This document shows positions 34,401 to 44,390 of a stretch of DNA of 64,000 nucleotides, in pieces. The stretch comes from Mesotaenium endlicherianum (Eukaryota; Streptophyta; Zygnematophyceae; Zygnematales; Mesotaeniaceae): the NCBI GenBank assembly GCA_009602735.1, contig WELA01002297.1, positions 813,875 through 877,874 of the forward strand, in the 5' to 3' direction. The notes beneath the pieces were generated by a model that was given only the letters and a program-made list of their open reading frames with translations, made no database searches and was not told where the DNA came from. A program made the position numbers and the translations under genes. How positions within the stretch are numbered: the stretch's first letter is position 1; every line of letters begins with the position of its first letter.

Positions 34401-36466
34401 TACATTCATTTAGATGAACTCGCACATGTGAGCATATTGACATAATACTTATTTAAAATTATATATATGTATGCAATTAATTAAATAATGATGAACTGAC
34501 TCATTACATTACTGATGCCTCTGACTTTGCCATGGGTGCTATTTTGTTGCAGCCTGCTGACAAAACCACGAAGGATGGTAAGGTACGGCAGGAGTGGCAT
34601 CCTGTGCTGTATGAGTCTATGAAATTTAATCCAGCGGAGATTAATTACTCAGTGCATGATAAAGAGCTGCTAGCTATCATTCATGTACTCAAACAGTGGA
34701 GAGCATACTTACATGGTAAAGCTTTTAAGGTGATTACAGATCATCTAGCTCTGACTCACTTTCAGAAGAAGTCCAAGCTGTCGAGGAGGGAGAACCGCTG
34801 GAGCCAGATGCTGGAGCAGTTCCAAGTCCAGATCGACTACAAACCAGGGAAGTTGAACCCTGCTGATGCACTCTCTAGAAGACCTGACTTGCAAGAAAGG
34901 AACTTTAGTCAGCATACTGTAGATAAAGTCCTGTGTGCACTCACTTCACTAAAGGTGAAAAAGTCCTTCCTTGAACAACTTAGGAAAGCCTACCTTTCTG
35001 ACCCAACATTTGAGCCCAGCCCCACTACTGGTATGTGTCGTGCTACCGCACTCGGGTATAAGCTCAAGGGAGGGGTCTGGGTGACTGAAACCACTTCAGG
35101 CAGGCTGAAGCTGGTCATTCCTAATAATTTGGAAATAAGGTCTCTCTTACTGAGTCAAGCTCATGACAGTCTCCTGGGTGGACATTTGGGGCAGGCCAAA
35201 ACTGTTGGCAAACTGGCAAAACATTATCATTGGGAGGGGTTACCCCGGGAGGTCTTGAAATATGTCAAGTCCTGTGACCAGTGTCAGAGAAATAAGTCTC
35301 GGCACACACCACCCGGAGGTCTCTTGCAACCGCTACCCATCCCAGCGGGACGCTGGGAAACTATATCCATGGACTGGGTGGTCTCACTACCAAGAACTGC
35401 CAACGGGCATGATTCAATACTGGTAGTCGTGGATAAACTGACAAAAATGGTCATTTTTATCCCCACAACTGTCAAAGTGACTGCACTCGAAACAGCGAGA
35501 CAGTTTTACAACCATGTAGTATGCCAACATGGGCTCCCTTCTAATATCATCTCAGACAGAGACTCAAAATTCACCTCTAAGTTCTGGAGAGCTTTAATGG
35601 GGTTAATGGGAGTCAAACAGCTGCTCAGCACAGCAAACCACCCTCAGACTGATGGGCAGACTGAAAGAACTAACCGAGTTCTGCAGGAGGTGCTGAGAGC
35701 ATATATTAACCAAAAACAAGATAATTGGGATGACCTGTTGCCTCAAATTCAGTTTGCGGTCAACAGTGCGGTGCACGCGTCAACGGGCAAAACTCCTTTT
35801 GAACTCAGCCTGGGTAGAGTCCCTAAGTCTCCTCTAGATGTGCTAGGGGAATCTTTAACTCACCCTGAAGGGATTGACAACCCGGTCTCCCTCCAGTTAA
35901 CTCAGGAGTTTGCTGACACCCTGTCAGAAGTCCAACGAAACTTGCACACGGCCCAAGAAAACCAACAAAAATACGCTAATCAACACCGTCGGGAACTGAC
36001 ATTTTCCAAGGGGGATTTAGTCAAACTGCATTCTCAGCACCTGTACCTCCCTGGTGTGGCCAAGAAAAAGCTTGGCCCTGTCTGGGTCGGTCCATATTCG
36101 GTGGTCCGACGTGTCGGTCAGAATGCTTACAAACTGAATATGTCCGCTGACTACAAGGGTCACCCGGTCTTTAATGTCTCCTTCCTGGAACCATACATCA
36201 AAGGTGATACACTGTTCACAGGTCGGTTACCGGTCCAACCGGGACCGGTCCCCGCTGTCCGGGACGACGACACTAAGGAATATGAGGTCGATGAGATTTT
36301 AGACGCTCGCTCGGTCCGTCGATCGTCTAAATATGTCATGAAGTACCTCATCCGATGGAAGGGTTACGATGCCTCTGGGGACACTTGGGAATTTAAAGAT
36401 CAGCTGACCCATGCCAAAGGGGCGTTGAAACGGTTCCACCTTCGGGCGGCTGGGGCACCTCCCTAA
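31402..36466 (+). pseudogene. pol: A2 pol, open but interrupted by a solo LTR
   Basis: Read from the frameshift site in the -1 frame (first internal Met 31485). Domains in order: protease with VDGGASHTF (about 31704); RT with [12 protein letters not shown] and the catalytic [10 protein letters not shown] (about 32800); RNase H beginning TDASDFAMG; an HHCC zinc finger (about 35160-35290); integrase core MDWVVSLP..D..DGQTERTNR; chromodomain (EYEVDEILDARSVRRSSK, WKGYDASGDTWEF). The frame is intact on both sides of the 33249-34508 insertion, which lies one codon before the first RNase H aspartate. Removing it with one TTACT copy restores continuity, so the LTR is the only obvious lesion. The stop is at 36464-36466. 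The chromodomain assigns it to the chromovirus clade. Confidence 0.9.
33249..34508 (-). mobile_element. Solo LTR of a related family (A-prime), nested in A2 pol
   Basis: 1260 bp from TGAAATGAATC to CTCATTACA, flanked by TTACT on both sides (33244-33248, 34509-34513). It shares the family A LTR ends and a central block near 34040-34110 (ggagttaaccatactggtagg) but is much longer and otherwise different. It also carries an 18-mer (ctccaaattgagcaaact, 33670-33687) found in the family B 3' non-coding region. Orientation is inferred from the family A similarity. Confidence 0.88.
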
Positions 36467-36516
36467 CAGTCATTTCAGTTGACACGGGAAGGTGACAGGA
36501 GGTCCTGTCTCCATAT

Positions 36517-36588
36517 AAGTTGGAGGGAGATGTGACAGTTAGTGACAGTAGTGACAAGCAGCCCACCTTTAAATTTAAGTTGGAGGGA
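36517..36588 (+). other. Two internal polypurine-like tracts after pol
   Basis: AAGTTGGAGGGA occurs at 36517-36528 and 36577-36588, just after the pol stop. It is identical to the tract at 38492-38503 that abuts the 3' LTR. A1 has one equivalent at 41425-41436. They may be former or alternative plus-strand priming sites. Confidence 0.7.
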
Positions 36589-36790
36589 GTGGTAGTCTCT
36601 GATCACCATATTACCCACTCAACCTGCGCTCACACTCAATTGCTCTCCAACTCAAATTTTCCTTATATTCGCTCACACCAGGTATTCCACTCTAGGAACT
36701 CTCCCGATCGCGTCCCTCTTCATCAAGGGCACTCAGTAGCGGCAAAATAGCATGACTTCACTAGCTGCATAGTGTTTTTGATTGAGCAGG

Positions 36791-38341
36791 ATGACTCAAA
36801 AGTCGGAACTCAAGAGGAAGCGAAGGGCGGAAGAGGCACATGCAGAATACTTGCAGTTCCGTGGAGACATCGAATCATCTTCCATCTCCGCTCGGGAATC
36901 ACAACGACTCCAACAACAGCGGGAGGCACAGAAGAAGAAGGAGGAGGAGGAACAGGCCAGACTGAGGCAGGAAGAACTGGACAGAAAAGCTGCAGAGGAG
37001 GCTAAGAAAGCAGAGGAGGAGAGGCAAGCTGAGGAGAAGCGGAAGCAGCAGGCTGAAGAAGAAGAACAGAGGAGAATCAGCAGCTACCGCTACACGGTGC
37101 TGGGCAAGGGCTTTGATCTAATGGAGGAGGCCTTCAAGTATGCTCAGAGAAGTCGCAGTGAGTCGCAGAAGAAAATCCTCCAGTAAGAAGGGGAGACATC
37201 CGAAAACTTCGACAAGTATATAGAGGTCGGCACAGGGCTCCTCCTCTACCACGATTACGCCAGGATGGTAGGATATACCATCGGAGAGGCCAAGGCAATG
37301 GCCCAGGTGAACGAAGCAGGAGCTGTCTCGATTCCTGGTATCTGGGGGGCAGATAGGGTCATCAGGATGATCCCCATGGACGCGGACAGCTTCAAGGACT
37401 CAACACCCCACAACAGGTTCAAGGCCATGTACAATGAGGTGGAGAGGAGGAGCTGGGAATTCTTGGCCAGAGAAACCAGTCAGCTGGACTTTGCAGGGCA
37501 CTGGTACCCTTGTACTCTCAGAAAGACAGACGCTGCCTTCTTCCAAAAGCCCACTGATTGGCGGTGGATGACCATCAACATGAGGGACCAGCAGAATGAC
37601 AGGGCGACGGATGAGGATTTCCTGACAGACCTAAACGGGAACATAGTATTGCCCCCTCACATTGCGGCTTGGGATCCAAGATTGGATGGAGTCAGAGACT
37701 GCATGAGCCAAGAGATGCAGGGGGACAGAAGCAGGGCCCGAGAGTCATTCTCCAAAGGGAAGCACGCTTATGCCAAATGGGCAAGTAAGCAGGGGGAAAA
37801 GGACCTCTATGCGGTCCGGACTCAGCAGCCCCCACCAGCACCCAAAAGGGGAAGGTCAGTAGGATATTCTTTTTCTCGGGAGGAGCTGGAGCAGCGGACA
37901 GAGGAGACCCCAGAAGTCTCAGAGGAACCCGGGGACGGCGAGGAGGCGGAGTCGGAGGAAGACGAGGAGGAAGGCGAGGAGGAGGACACTAGCCCCGCCG
38001 TGATCCTGACACCTGCCACATCCCCTGTAAGGGAGAAGACGGGGTGGGCCCCGCCGCAACTCGCTCAAGAGGAGGATATCACTTGGCTGGGGACTGCCAG
38101 CGGACAGAGCCCATCTCCAGGCAAGGAGACCCAGTCGGACAGGGCAGACAGGAGGGCTGCTCGGGAGATAGCCAGAGGTCTGCCAGCATCTCCCTCGCAG
38201 AGAGGGCATGTACCCTTGGCTCATGTCATGCAACATCCTTCCGCGAGAAGGCTGCCTCCCTTCAGTTTCAGACTGTGCAGGAGGAAACAGCCCAGTTACT
38301 GCGTTCTCCGCCGGGTCCTTACACGGAACCCCCTTCTCTAA
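36791..38341 (+). pseudogene. A2 ORF3, conserved extra gene downstream of pol (one nonsense codon)
   Basis: Encodes a protein of roughly 515 residues when read through a single TAA at 37184-37186, where the A1 copy has a lysine AAA codon. Regions: residues about 5-105, highly charged Lys/Glu/Gln coiled coil; YRYTVLGKGFDLMEEAF; a conserved core with LYHDYARMVGYT, YNEVERRSWEFLARET, HWYPC and DWRWMTI; LPPHIAAWDPRLDG; a basic segment FSKGKHAYAKWASK..PKRGRS; then a strongly acidic Glu/Asp tail. No signal peptide or membrane segment, so it is not an envelope-like gene. Three copies in this window share the core at protein level. No known family recognised. Confidence 0.8.
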
Positions 38342-38470
38342 CAGGCTTCAAAAGACACCAAGACAGGAGGAGGTCTGGCTCCCCCTGAGCATAGGGCCTC
38401 AGGGACATCTCCCTCCTAAGGGCAGCAGGCTGGGGATAAGAGGGACAGCACGCTGTTATTAGTAAGAGTG

Positions 38471-38504
38471 TTGTTGAGACGACAACATGATAAGTTGGAG
38501 GGAT
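38471..38504 (+). other. A2 pre-PPT hairpin and polypurine tract
   Basis: The stem TTGTTG/CGACAA with loop AGA is followed by the polypurine tract AAGTTGGAGGGAT (38492-38504), which directly abuts the 3' LTR. The stem is kept in A1 (TTGTCG/CGACAA, about 43651-43667) and A3 (TGTTGTCG/CGACAACA), with a G-U substitution in A2. Confidence 0.7.
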
Positions 38505-39255
38505 TGTAATGAATCAGTATACTGGTCGATATAATATTCATTTAAATAATATAGTTAAATAAGTTCAGCCTGCTGAACTCTAGTTAACAATCAGTCTGCT
38601 GGACTTTATACTTAACATCAGTTTAATGACTTGGCCGGAAGTAGCAGGCTGAGGTCACCTTAAGTCAGCTTGCTGACACATTCTTTGACAGCCAGCTGAC
38701 TTCCGTACTCGGTAGCAGCGAACTGCCTCGATATGCATCTAAGTGTGGTATGCTAGATGAATGGCCAGATGACATCCCTATGATGGATGGCGATTCGGGA
38801 TGATGGGAGATGGCGGTGGATTTGGTTAACCGAGGTCCTACCAACGTGGTTAACTCCCGGGTAGGCGGTGCCATCGCACTGACCGTTGAACAGTAAACTC
38901 ATTCCATGTACATATGCTAGGCATTGCTCTCGAGTTCGGCATTCGNCGCTAGACATTGCTCTCGAGTTCGGATTCGGAAATGAGGCCAACTCTCTTGGAC
39001 AGCTTGCTGAGAGAGATCTGAATCCAAGGCAAGAAGCCATTGATACGCACTGTCTTCTAACCTTGCTTATGTATGAGTTTACTGATTTGCATTATTGATG
39101 CTAGCTTACTCTCATTTGACTGACGAGTATTATTCACTGCTAGTGTATTGTCCTTTGCCGTTAAAACAGTTAACGAAAATATCATAAAGATTACTTGCTG
39201 ATTTGAAGATCTTTATTAATTGTTAATCGCCTATTTGGTAAGTCGATTCATATCA
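38505..39255 (+). repeat. A2 3' LTR with internal n
   Basis: Begins TGTAATGAATC, ends GATTCATATCA. At the single n (38946) about 25 bases around 'attgctctcgagttcgg' are duplicated on both sides, which looks like an imperfect contig join of two similar LTRs. Confidence 0.82.
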
Positions 39256-40520
39256 CATACTCACATCCATCACCCTGATCATCCTCAGCCTGGTCTCCTT
39301 CAATAGCATTGTAGGAAGCGTGGGGCTTTTTGACAATCTTAGACAACAAAGCATTACTTTGGCGCTTGTGATTGAACTGCTGCTGATCCCAGGCATCAGC
39401 ATACTGGATCAAGTCAGCCAGTTTCTCATACTTCTTTTCAGCAAAATGACCAGACTTCGGATTTCAAGCCATACCTGAAGTATGCTATCCTATACCTTTC
39501 TGGCAAGTCTAGCTGTTTCATCATATTCTCCTGGAACTTTTGAGCAAACTCAGCAACTGAAGTGGTCTACTACAGTGTCAACGAGATCATTGCATAGATA
39601 GTTTTCTCCTGCTGGTTGATGACATCAAACTTCTCATGCAACTTCTCGACAAACTCTACCCACGTAGGGTCACCGAGTTGCTGAGCCTTACGCTCTCCTT
39701 TCCAGTAAAGCCACCAGTCTGCGGCAATGCCTTTCAGTAGCGCACGGGTGTGCCTGACCTTCTCGTAATCTTGCAGTTCTGGATAGTTCTCCAGCCACTG
39801 CTCAACATCCGCAAGAAACTTGATCAGGTAATATTTTCAGTTTCCCTCAGGATCATAATCCTGGGGAGGTTTCGGCTTGGGCTTACTAGGCCCTCAACCA
39901 CCACCACTAGTGGTTTGAGACCCCAGTTGGTCTCTGTCCCGCAGTAGAGACATTATGATTCTTTTGTCCTCCTGTTGGGACTGATACATGGTCGCCATTT
40001 GCGACTGCATTTGAACGAACAATGCTCCCAAGTCTACACTCTGGGGTGGTAGTCTAGCAAATGCAGCAGCAGCATTGGCATCTACTCGCTGAGTAGTGTC
40101 CTCAACAGTCCCTCTCGCTCCTGCAGCAACAATTCCTGCCGCATTCAGCCGGTCACGTATTTGACCTAGGGGTACATTGAGTTGTACAGCAGGAGGTGGG
40201 TTCGGATAACTGGCCCTAGATGCCATAAATTCTTCAACCGTGCGCTCGTCAGCGGGCTGTCCTTCCCTCCTTTCTGTATCTTCAGCATCTTTTGCTAATT
40301 GTTCAGCTTCTAATCTGGCTCTCTCCTCCTCAGCTTGCTGTGCTGCGACTGCGGCCATAGCAGCTTGTTCATCTGCAGCCTCTCTAGCTGCAGTATCTAC
40401 CACTGCTTCAGAATAGGTACGGGTTCCCGCTACATGGCTTTCCGCCTGGTTTTCGACGATCTCGTTATCCTGGTTCTCCATGTCTCGGGAGTTGCTAGTT
40501 TGAGACCTTGTGCTTACCAT
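39256..40520 (-). pseudogene. A3 gag, 3'-truncated pseudogene
   Basis: Minus-strand gag starting [17 protein letters not shown] at 40520, intact for about 208 residues to a stop at 39894. Degraded gag-core homology then continues to 39256, where the A2 LTR begins. The equivalent point in intact gag lies upstream of the zinc knuckle. Confidence 0.88.
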
Positions 40521-40541
40521 ACAAAGAAGACTGTGATAACA

Positions 40542-40554
40542 GCTCCGATACCAC
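40542..40554 (-). other. A3 primer-binding site
   Basis: Reverse complement of GTGGTATCGGAGC, immediately inside the A3 5' LTR. Confidence 0.85.
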
Positions 40555-41274
40555 TGAAATGAATCAACTTACCAAATAGGCAATTACCAATTAATAAAGA
40601 TCTTTATATCAGCAAGTAATCTTTATGGTATTTTTCGTCAACTGGTTAAGCGGCAAAGGACAACACACGAGCAGGGAACAATACTCGTAAGTCAAATGCG
40701 AGTAAACGAGCATCAATGATGCAATCAGTAAACTTATACATAAGCAAGGTTAGAAGACAGTGCGTATCAATGGCTTCTCGCCTTGGATTCAGATCTCTCT
40801 CAGTAAGTCGTACAAGAGAGTTGGCCTCGTTTCCGAATGCCGAACTCGAGAGCAATGCCTAGCATATGTACATGGAATGAGTTTACTGGTTAACGGTCAG
40901 TGCGATGGCATCGCCTACCCGGGAGTTAACCACGTTGGTAGGACCTCGGTTAACCAAATCCACCGCCATCTCCCATCATCCCGAATCGTCATCCATCATA
41001 GGGATGTCATCTGGCCATTCATCTAGCATACCACACTTAGATGCATATCGAGGCAGTTCGCTGCTACCAAGTACGGAAGTCAGCTGGCTGTCAAAGAATG
41101 TGTCAGCAAGCTGACTTAAGTGGACTTCAGCCTGCTGCTTCCTGCTGAGTCATTAAACTGATATTGAATGCAAAGTCCAGCAGATTGATTATCAACTAGA
41201 GTTTAGTAGGCTGAACTTAATTAACTATTATATTTAAATGAATATTATATCTACTAATATACTGATTCATCACA
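40555..41274 (-). repeat. A3 5' LTR
   Basis: 720-bp reverse-oriented family A LTR. The following CGATG (41275-41279) is the target duplication shared with 25941-25945. Confidence 0.92.
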
Positions 41275-41279
41275 CGATG

Positions 41280-41374
41280 CCTCTGGGAACACTTGGGAAT
41301 TTAAAGACCAGCTGATCAATGCCAAAGGGGCGTTGAAACGATTCCACCTTCGGGCGGCTAGGGCACCTCCCTAA
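41280..41374 (+). pseudogene. A1 pol C-terminal end
   Basis: Continues the A1 chromodomain interrupted at 25945: SGNTWEFKDQLINAKGALKRF to a stop at 41372-41374, collinear with the A2 pol end. Followed by a polypurine-like tract (41425-41436). Confidence 0.9.
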
Positions 41375-41771
41375 CTGTCATTTCAGTTGACATGGAAAAG
41401 TGACAGAAGGTCCTGTCTCCATTTAAGTTGGAGGGGAAATGTGCCAGTGTATGGCAATTAGTTTGCGAGAATAGGACAGTTATTGACAGTAAAAGGTCAG
41501 TATAGAGACAAATATAACAACCAGACCCACATGAAGCAAAGATGGCGGAATGAAAAAGGGACTCGCACATCAACACATCACTTACCTCACCCTGCACACA
41601 CATTCATCCGTTTGGTTTTCAGCGCATTACAGCTCCGTTAACTCCTAGTAACCACCCTGTAAGGTAAACAAGAGCAAACCTACCATAATAATACAAGCTT
41701 AATTCTCTGTCTGCAACTCCTTTGATAAAGATCGAGATTTTACTAACTTGTGCCCTGCTTACATGTGCAAG

Positions 41772-43451
41772 ATGGCTCCCACCATACAAAAGGAAGACAG
41801 AAAGCGCAAGGCAAAAGAAGCCAGGAGGACAATGGAGCAATACCAGAAAGAGTTGGCGGCAACGTTCCTCACCAGGAGAGAACAAGAAAGGGTCCGCAGA
41901 CAACAAGAGGCGGCGGAGGAAGCACAGAGGAAGAAGGAGCAGGAGGCGGAAAACCTCACGAAAGCGGAAGAGGAGAGATAGAAGAAATAACAAGAAGAAG
42001 AGGCGCCAGCAGAGGAGGAGAGAAGCAAGAAGGCTGAAGCTAAGAAGCAGAAGAGCTTGGCCACTTACAGATATACTGTGGTGGGTGGCCAAACCTTTGA
42101 TAACCTGAAGGAAGCAGTACTGGCAGCCCAGGAGATCAACAAGTTGGAACAGACAACACTTCTACAGAAAGAAGGAGCTGAAGCACTGGATAGGTACATC
42201 GAGACACACACTGGTGTGGTCCTCTGCGAAGGTTAAGCCAAGATGGTGAGCTATACAGCAGAGCAAGCTCGGTACCTTGCAGCTGATTCGGAGAACAAGC
42301 CAGTTCCAGTTTTTGGAATAGTGGGAGATTAAAGACTCATCAGAATGGTGAGCATGCAGCCCGATAGCTTTAAGAATACGCTATTTTACCTGACACTGCT
42401 GCCAGCTTACAATGAGGTTGGGCGAAGGAGTTGGGAGTACCTGGCTAGGGAAACAGGGCAACAGATGTTCTCTCCCCACTGGTTTCCTTATAAGCTGAAA
42501 AAGGCTAAGCATGGGCCACAGTACTACCAGCAGCCTACAGACGGGAGGTGGATGACCGTCACTAACAAGAAGCAGGAGTGTGACTGGGCCCAACCAAATG
42601 ACGTCCACTATGGGCTAAACGGCAACCTCATGCAACCACCTCACATTGCCCCTTGGGACCCCACACTGAATGGATGCTTGAGTAATATATATGTGGAGAC
42701 CAGAGAGCACAGGAGGAGGGGGAGAGACTATTTCTCTAAAGGGAAGCATGCCTTTGTCAAATGGGCGAAAAATGCAGGCCGGATAGATATCAGCAGGCTG
42801 AAGGCCAAGCAACCCCCAGCCCGTCTTAAGAAAGTGCGATCAGTAGATTTTTCCATGTCTACCAAGGAGCAGGATGACTTAGTGGACGAGACCCCAACCC
42901 TCTCAAAGGAGGAAGATGAGGAGGATGAGAAAGAAGAAAAAGGCAGATGAGAAGCATCAGGAGTTGGTACTCAAGAGACCCAGGGGCAGGCAAAAGGAGG
43001 GACTCCAAGGGCGCAAAGATCACGTGTATGAAATGTGATCCCCGTCATGGAGGCAACATGGCCCCACACTCGTTCTCCCAGCCCACCTGCCCAAGCAGGG
43101 GACGAAGCTGATCTGACTGTTCTGGGCAGCAGAGAAAGGCAGAAATCCCCAGAGGACAGGGGTACCAAAAGAACAACACGCGGAGTAGCCAGTGGTATGC
43201 TGGCCACCCCCTTCAATCAGGGACATGTGCCTCTTGCCAATGTATTTCAGCATCCTACCAAAATGCCTGTTCATGTGGGTATCAACATCCAGGTGGTTGA
43301 AGAGCAGGCTACAATCCTTCGTTCACCTCGGAGCTCAACTTTAGAGCAAACCGGGTTCTTTAGAAGGCCAGCTGACAGACCTAGAGGGCTGTCGAGATCT
43401 AGGTCCAAATGTCAATTCCCTAATCCTGAAGCCCCAGGAACAACCCCTTAA
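41772..43451 (+). pseudogene. A1 ORF3 pseudogene
   Basis: Third family A gene, start MAPTIQKEDRKRK at 41772. Coiled-coil part, YRYTVVGGQTFDNLKEA, conserved core (AYNEVGRRSWEYLARETG, HWFPYKLKKAK, GRWMTVTNKK), basic FSKGKHAFVKWAKN and acidic tail. Stops at 41979-41981 and 42234-42236 plus a TGA near 42948 break it. The final part reads GHVPLANVFQHPTKMPVHVG to a stop at 43451. It is the copy showing that the region equivalent to the A3 TAG and the A2 TAA is open, so the ancestral gene was one long frame. Confidence 0.85.
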
Positions 43452-43671
43452 ACATCAAGACCATCCTCCAGTCAAGCCTTGCTGGAGGTCTCTCTGTTTG
43501 CATCCCACAACGGAAGTGGATTGAGGGTGGAGGTGATAGTTCACAGTCACGAGTGATCCCCACAGCTAGGCAACAGTGTTGAAGCAAAAGGCAGGCTTTG
43601 AAGGGGGTAATTTTATTAGTTCCCTGATTAAGTATTTCTATAGTTTAATTTTGTCGAAGCGACAACAATCT

Positions 43672-43684
43672 AAGTTGGAGGGAT
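43672..43684 (+). other. A1 polypurine tract
   Basis: AAGTTGGAGGGAT directly before the 3' LTR, preceded by the TTGTCG/CGACAA hairpin. Confidence 0.85.
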
Positions 43685-44390
43685 TGTAATGAATCGCTAT
43701 ATTGGTAGATATAATATTTCAAATACAGTAGTGAATTAAGTTCAACCTGCTGAAATTTAGTCAACATTCAATCTGCTAGACTCTATATAATTATCAGTTT
43801 AATGACTCAGCCGAGAGCAGCAGATTACAGTTAACTTAAGTCAGCTTGCTGACACATTCTTTGACAGCCAGCTGACTTCCTTACTCAGTAGCAGCGAACT
43901 GCCTAGACATGCATCTAAGTGTGATATGTTAGATGAATGGCCAGATGACATTCTTATGATGGATGACAATTCGGGATGATGGGAGATGGTGGTGGATTTG
44001 GTTAACCGTGGTCCTGCCAATTCCCGGGTAGGCGGTGCCATCGCACTTGCCATTGAACAGTAAACTCATTCCATGTACATATGCTAGGTATTGCTCTCAA
44101 GGTCGGCATTTGGAAACGAGGCCAACTCTTTTGTACAGCTTACTAAAAGACATCTGAATCCAAGGCGAGAAGCCATTGATATGCACTGTCTTCTAGCCTT
44201 GCTTATGTATGAGTTTACTGATTGCATTATTGATGCTAGTTTTTTTGCATTTGAGTTGCGAGTATTGTCCACTACTAGTCTATTGTCTTCTGCTGTTTAA
44301 TCAATTAACAGAAAATACCAAGAAGATTACTGCTGATATGAAGATCTTCATTAATTGTTAATAGCCTATTTGGTAAGTCGATTCATTTCA
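43685..44390 (+). repeat. A1 3' LTR
   Basis: 706-bp family A LTR, TGTAATGAATC to GATTCATTTCA, followed by TTTTC (44391-44395), which matches the bases before the LTR at 2314. Confidence 0.9.

Larger units (their letters stand above)
29706..39255 (+). mobile_element. Gypsy family A element A2, most complete copy
   Basis: Order: partial 5' LTR (29706-29906), primer site, gag, -1 frameshift signal, pol with protease, RT, RNase H, integrase and chromodomain, ORF3, polypurine tract, 3' LTR (38505-39255). Pol is split by a solo LTR (33249-34508), and ORF3 has one nonsense codon. The right flank (CATAC) lies in A3 gag; a matching left flank cannot be found because of the gap, so whether A2 is a clean insertion into A3 is unresolved. 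Confidence 0.85.
25946..41274 (-). mobile_element. Gypsy family A element A3, nested in A1
   Basis: Reverse-oriented family A LTRs of 722 bp (25946-26667) and 720 bp (40555-41274) are flanked by CGATG on both sides (25941-25945 and 41275-41279). The outer integrase reads cleanly across when the block is removed (KGYDASG). On the minus strand the order is LTR, primer site, gag (40520 downward), then a replaced middle, ORF3 (28921 downward), polypurine tract and LTR. Most of A3 pol is missing; a plus-strand family A copy (A2) and opposing LTR pieces occupy 29136-39255. A solo B LTR splits ORF3. Confidence 0.88.
2314..44390 (+). mobile_element. Gypsy family A element A1, outermost, split and heavily nested
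   Basis: The left part is a family A 5' LTR (2314-3031), mutated primer site and gag up to 4733. The right part is integrase end (24968-25945 and 41280-41374), ORF3 and 3' LTR (43685-44390). The 5 bp before the left LTR and after the right LTR are both TTTTC. The two LTRs also share variants not seen in other copies here, such as 'tactaaaaga' and 'cttgccattgaac'. I therefore infer one insertion, later interrupted by A3 and by a 20-kb block holding host genes and B1. About 4.5 kb (gag end, protease, RT, RNase H, part of integrase) is missing at the break. A chance TSD match plus two different elements is the alternative. Confidence 0.6.

Noticed and set aside
36791-38341. Envelope-like gene after pol
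   Set aside because: No signal peptide, transmembrane segment or fusion-like region; the protein is coiled coil, core and acidic tail.
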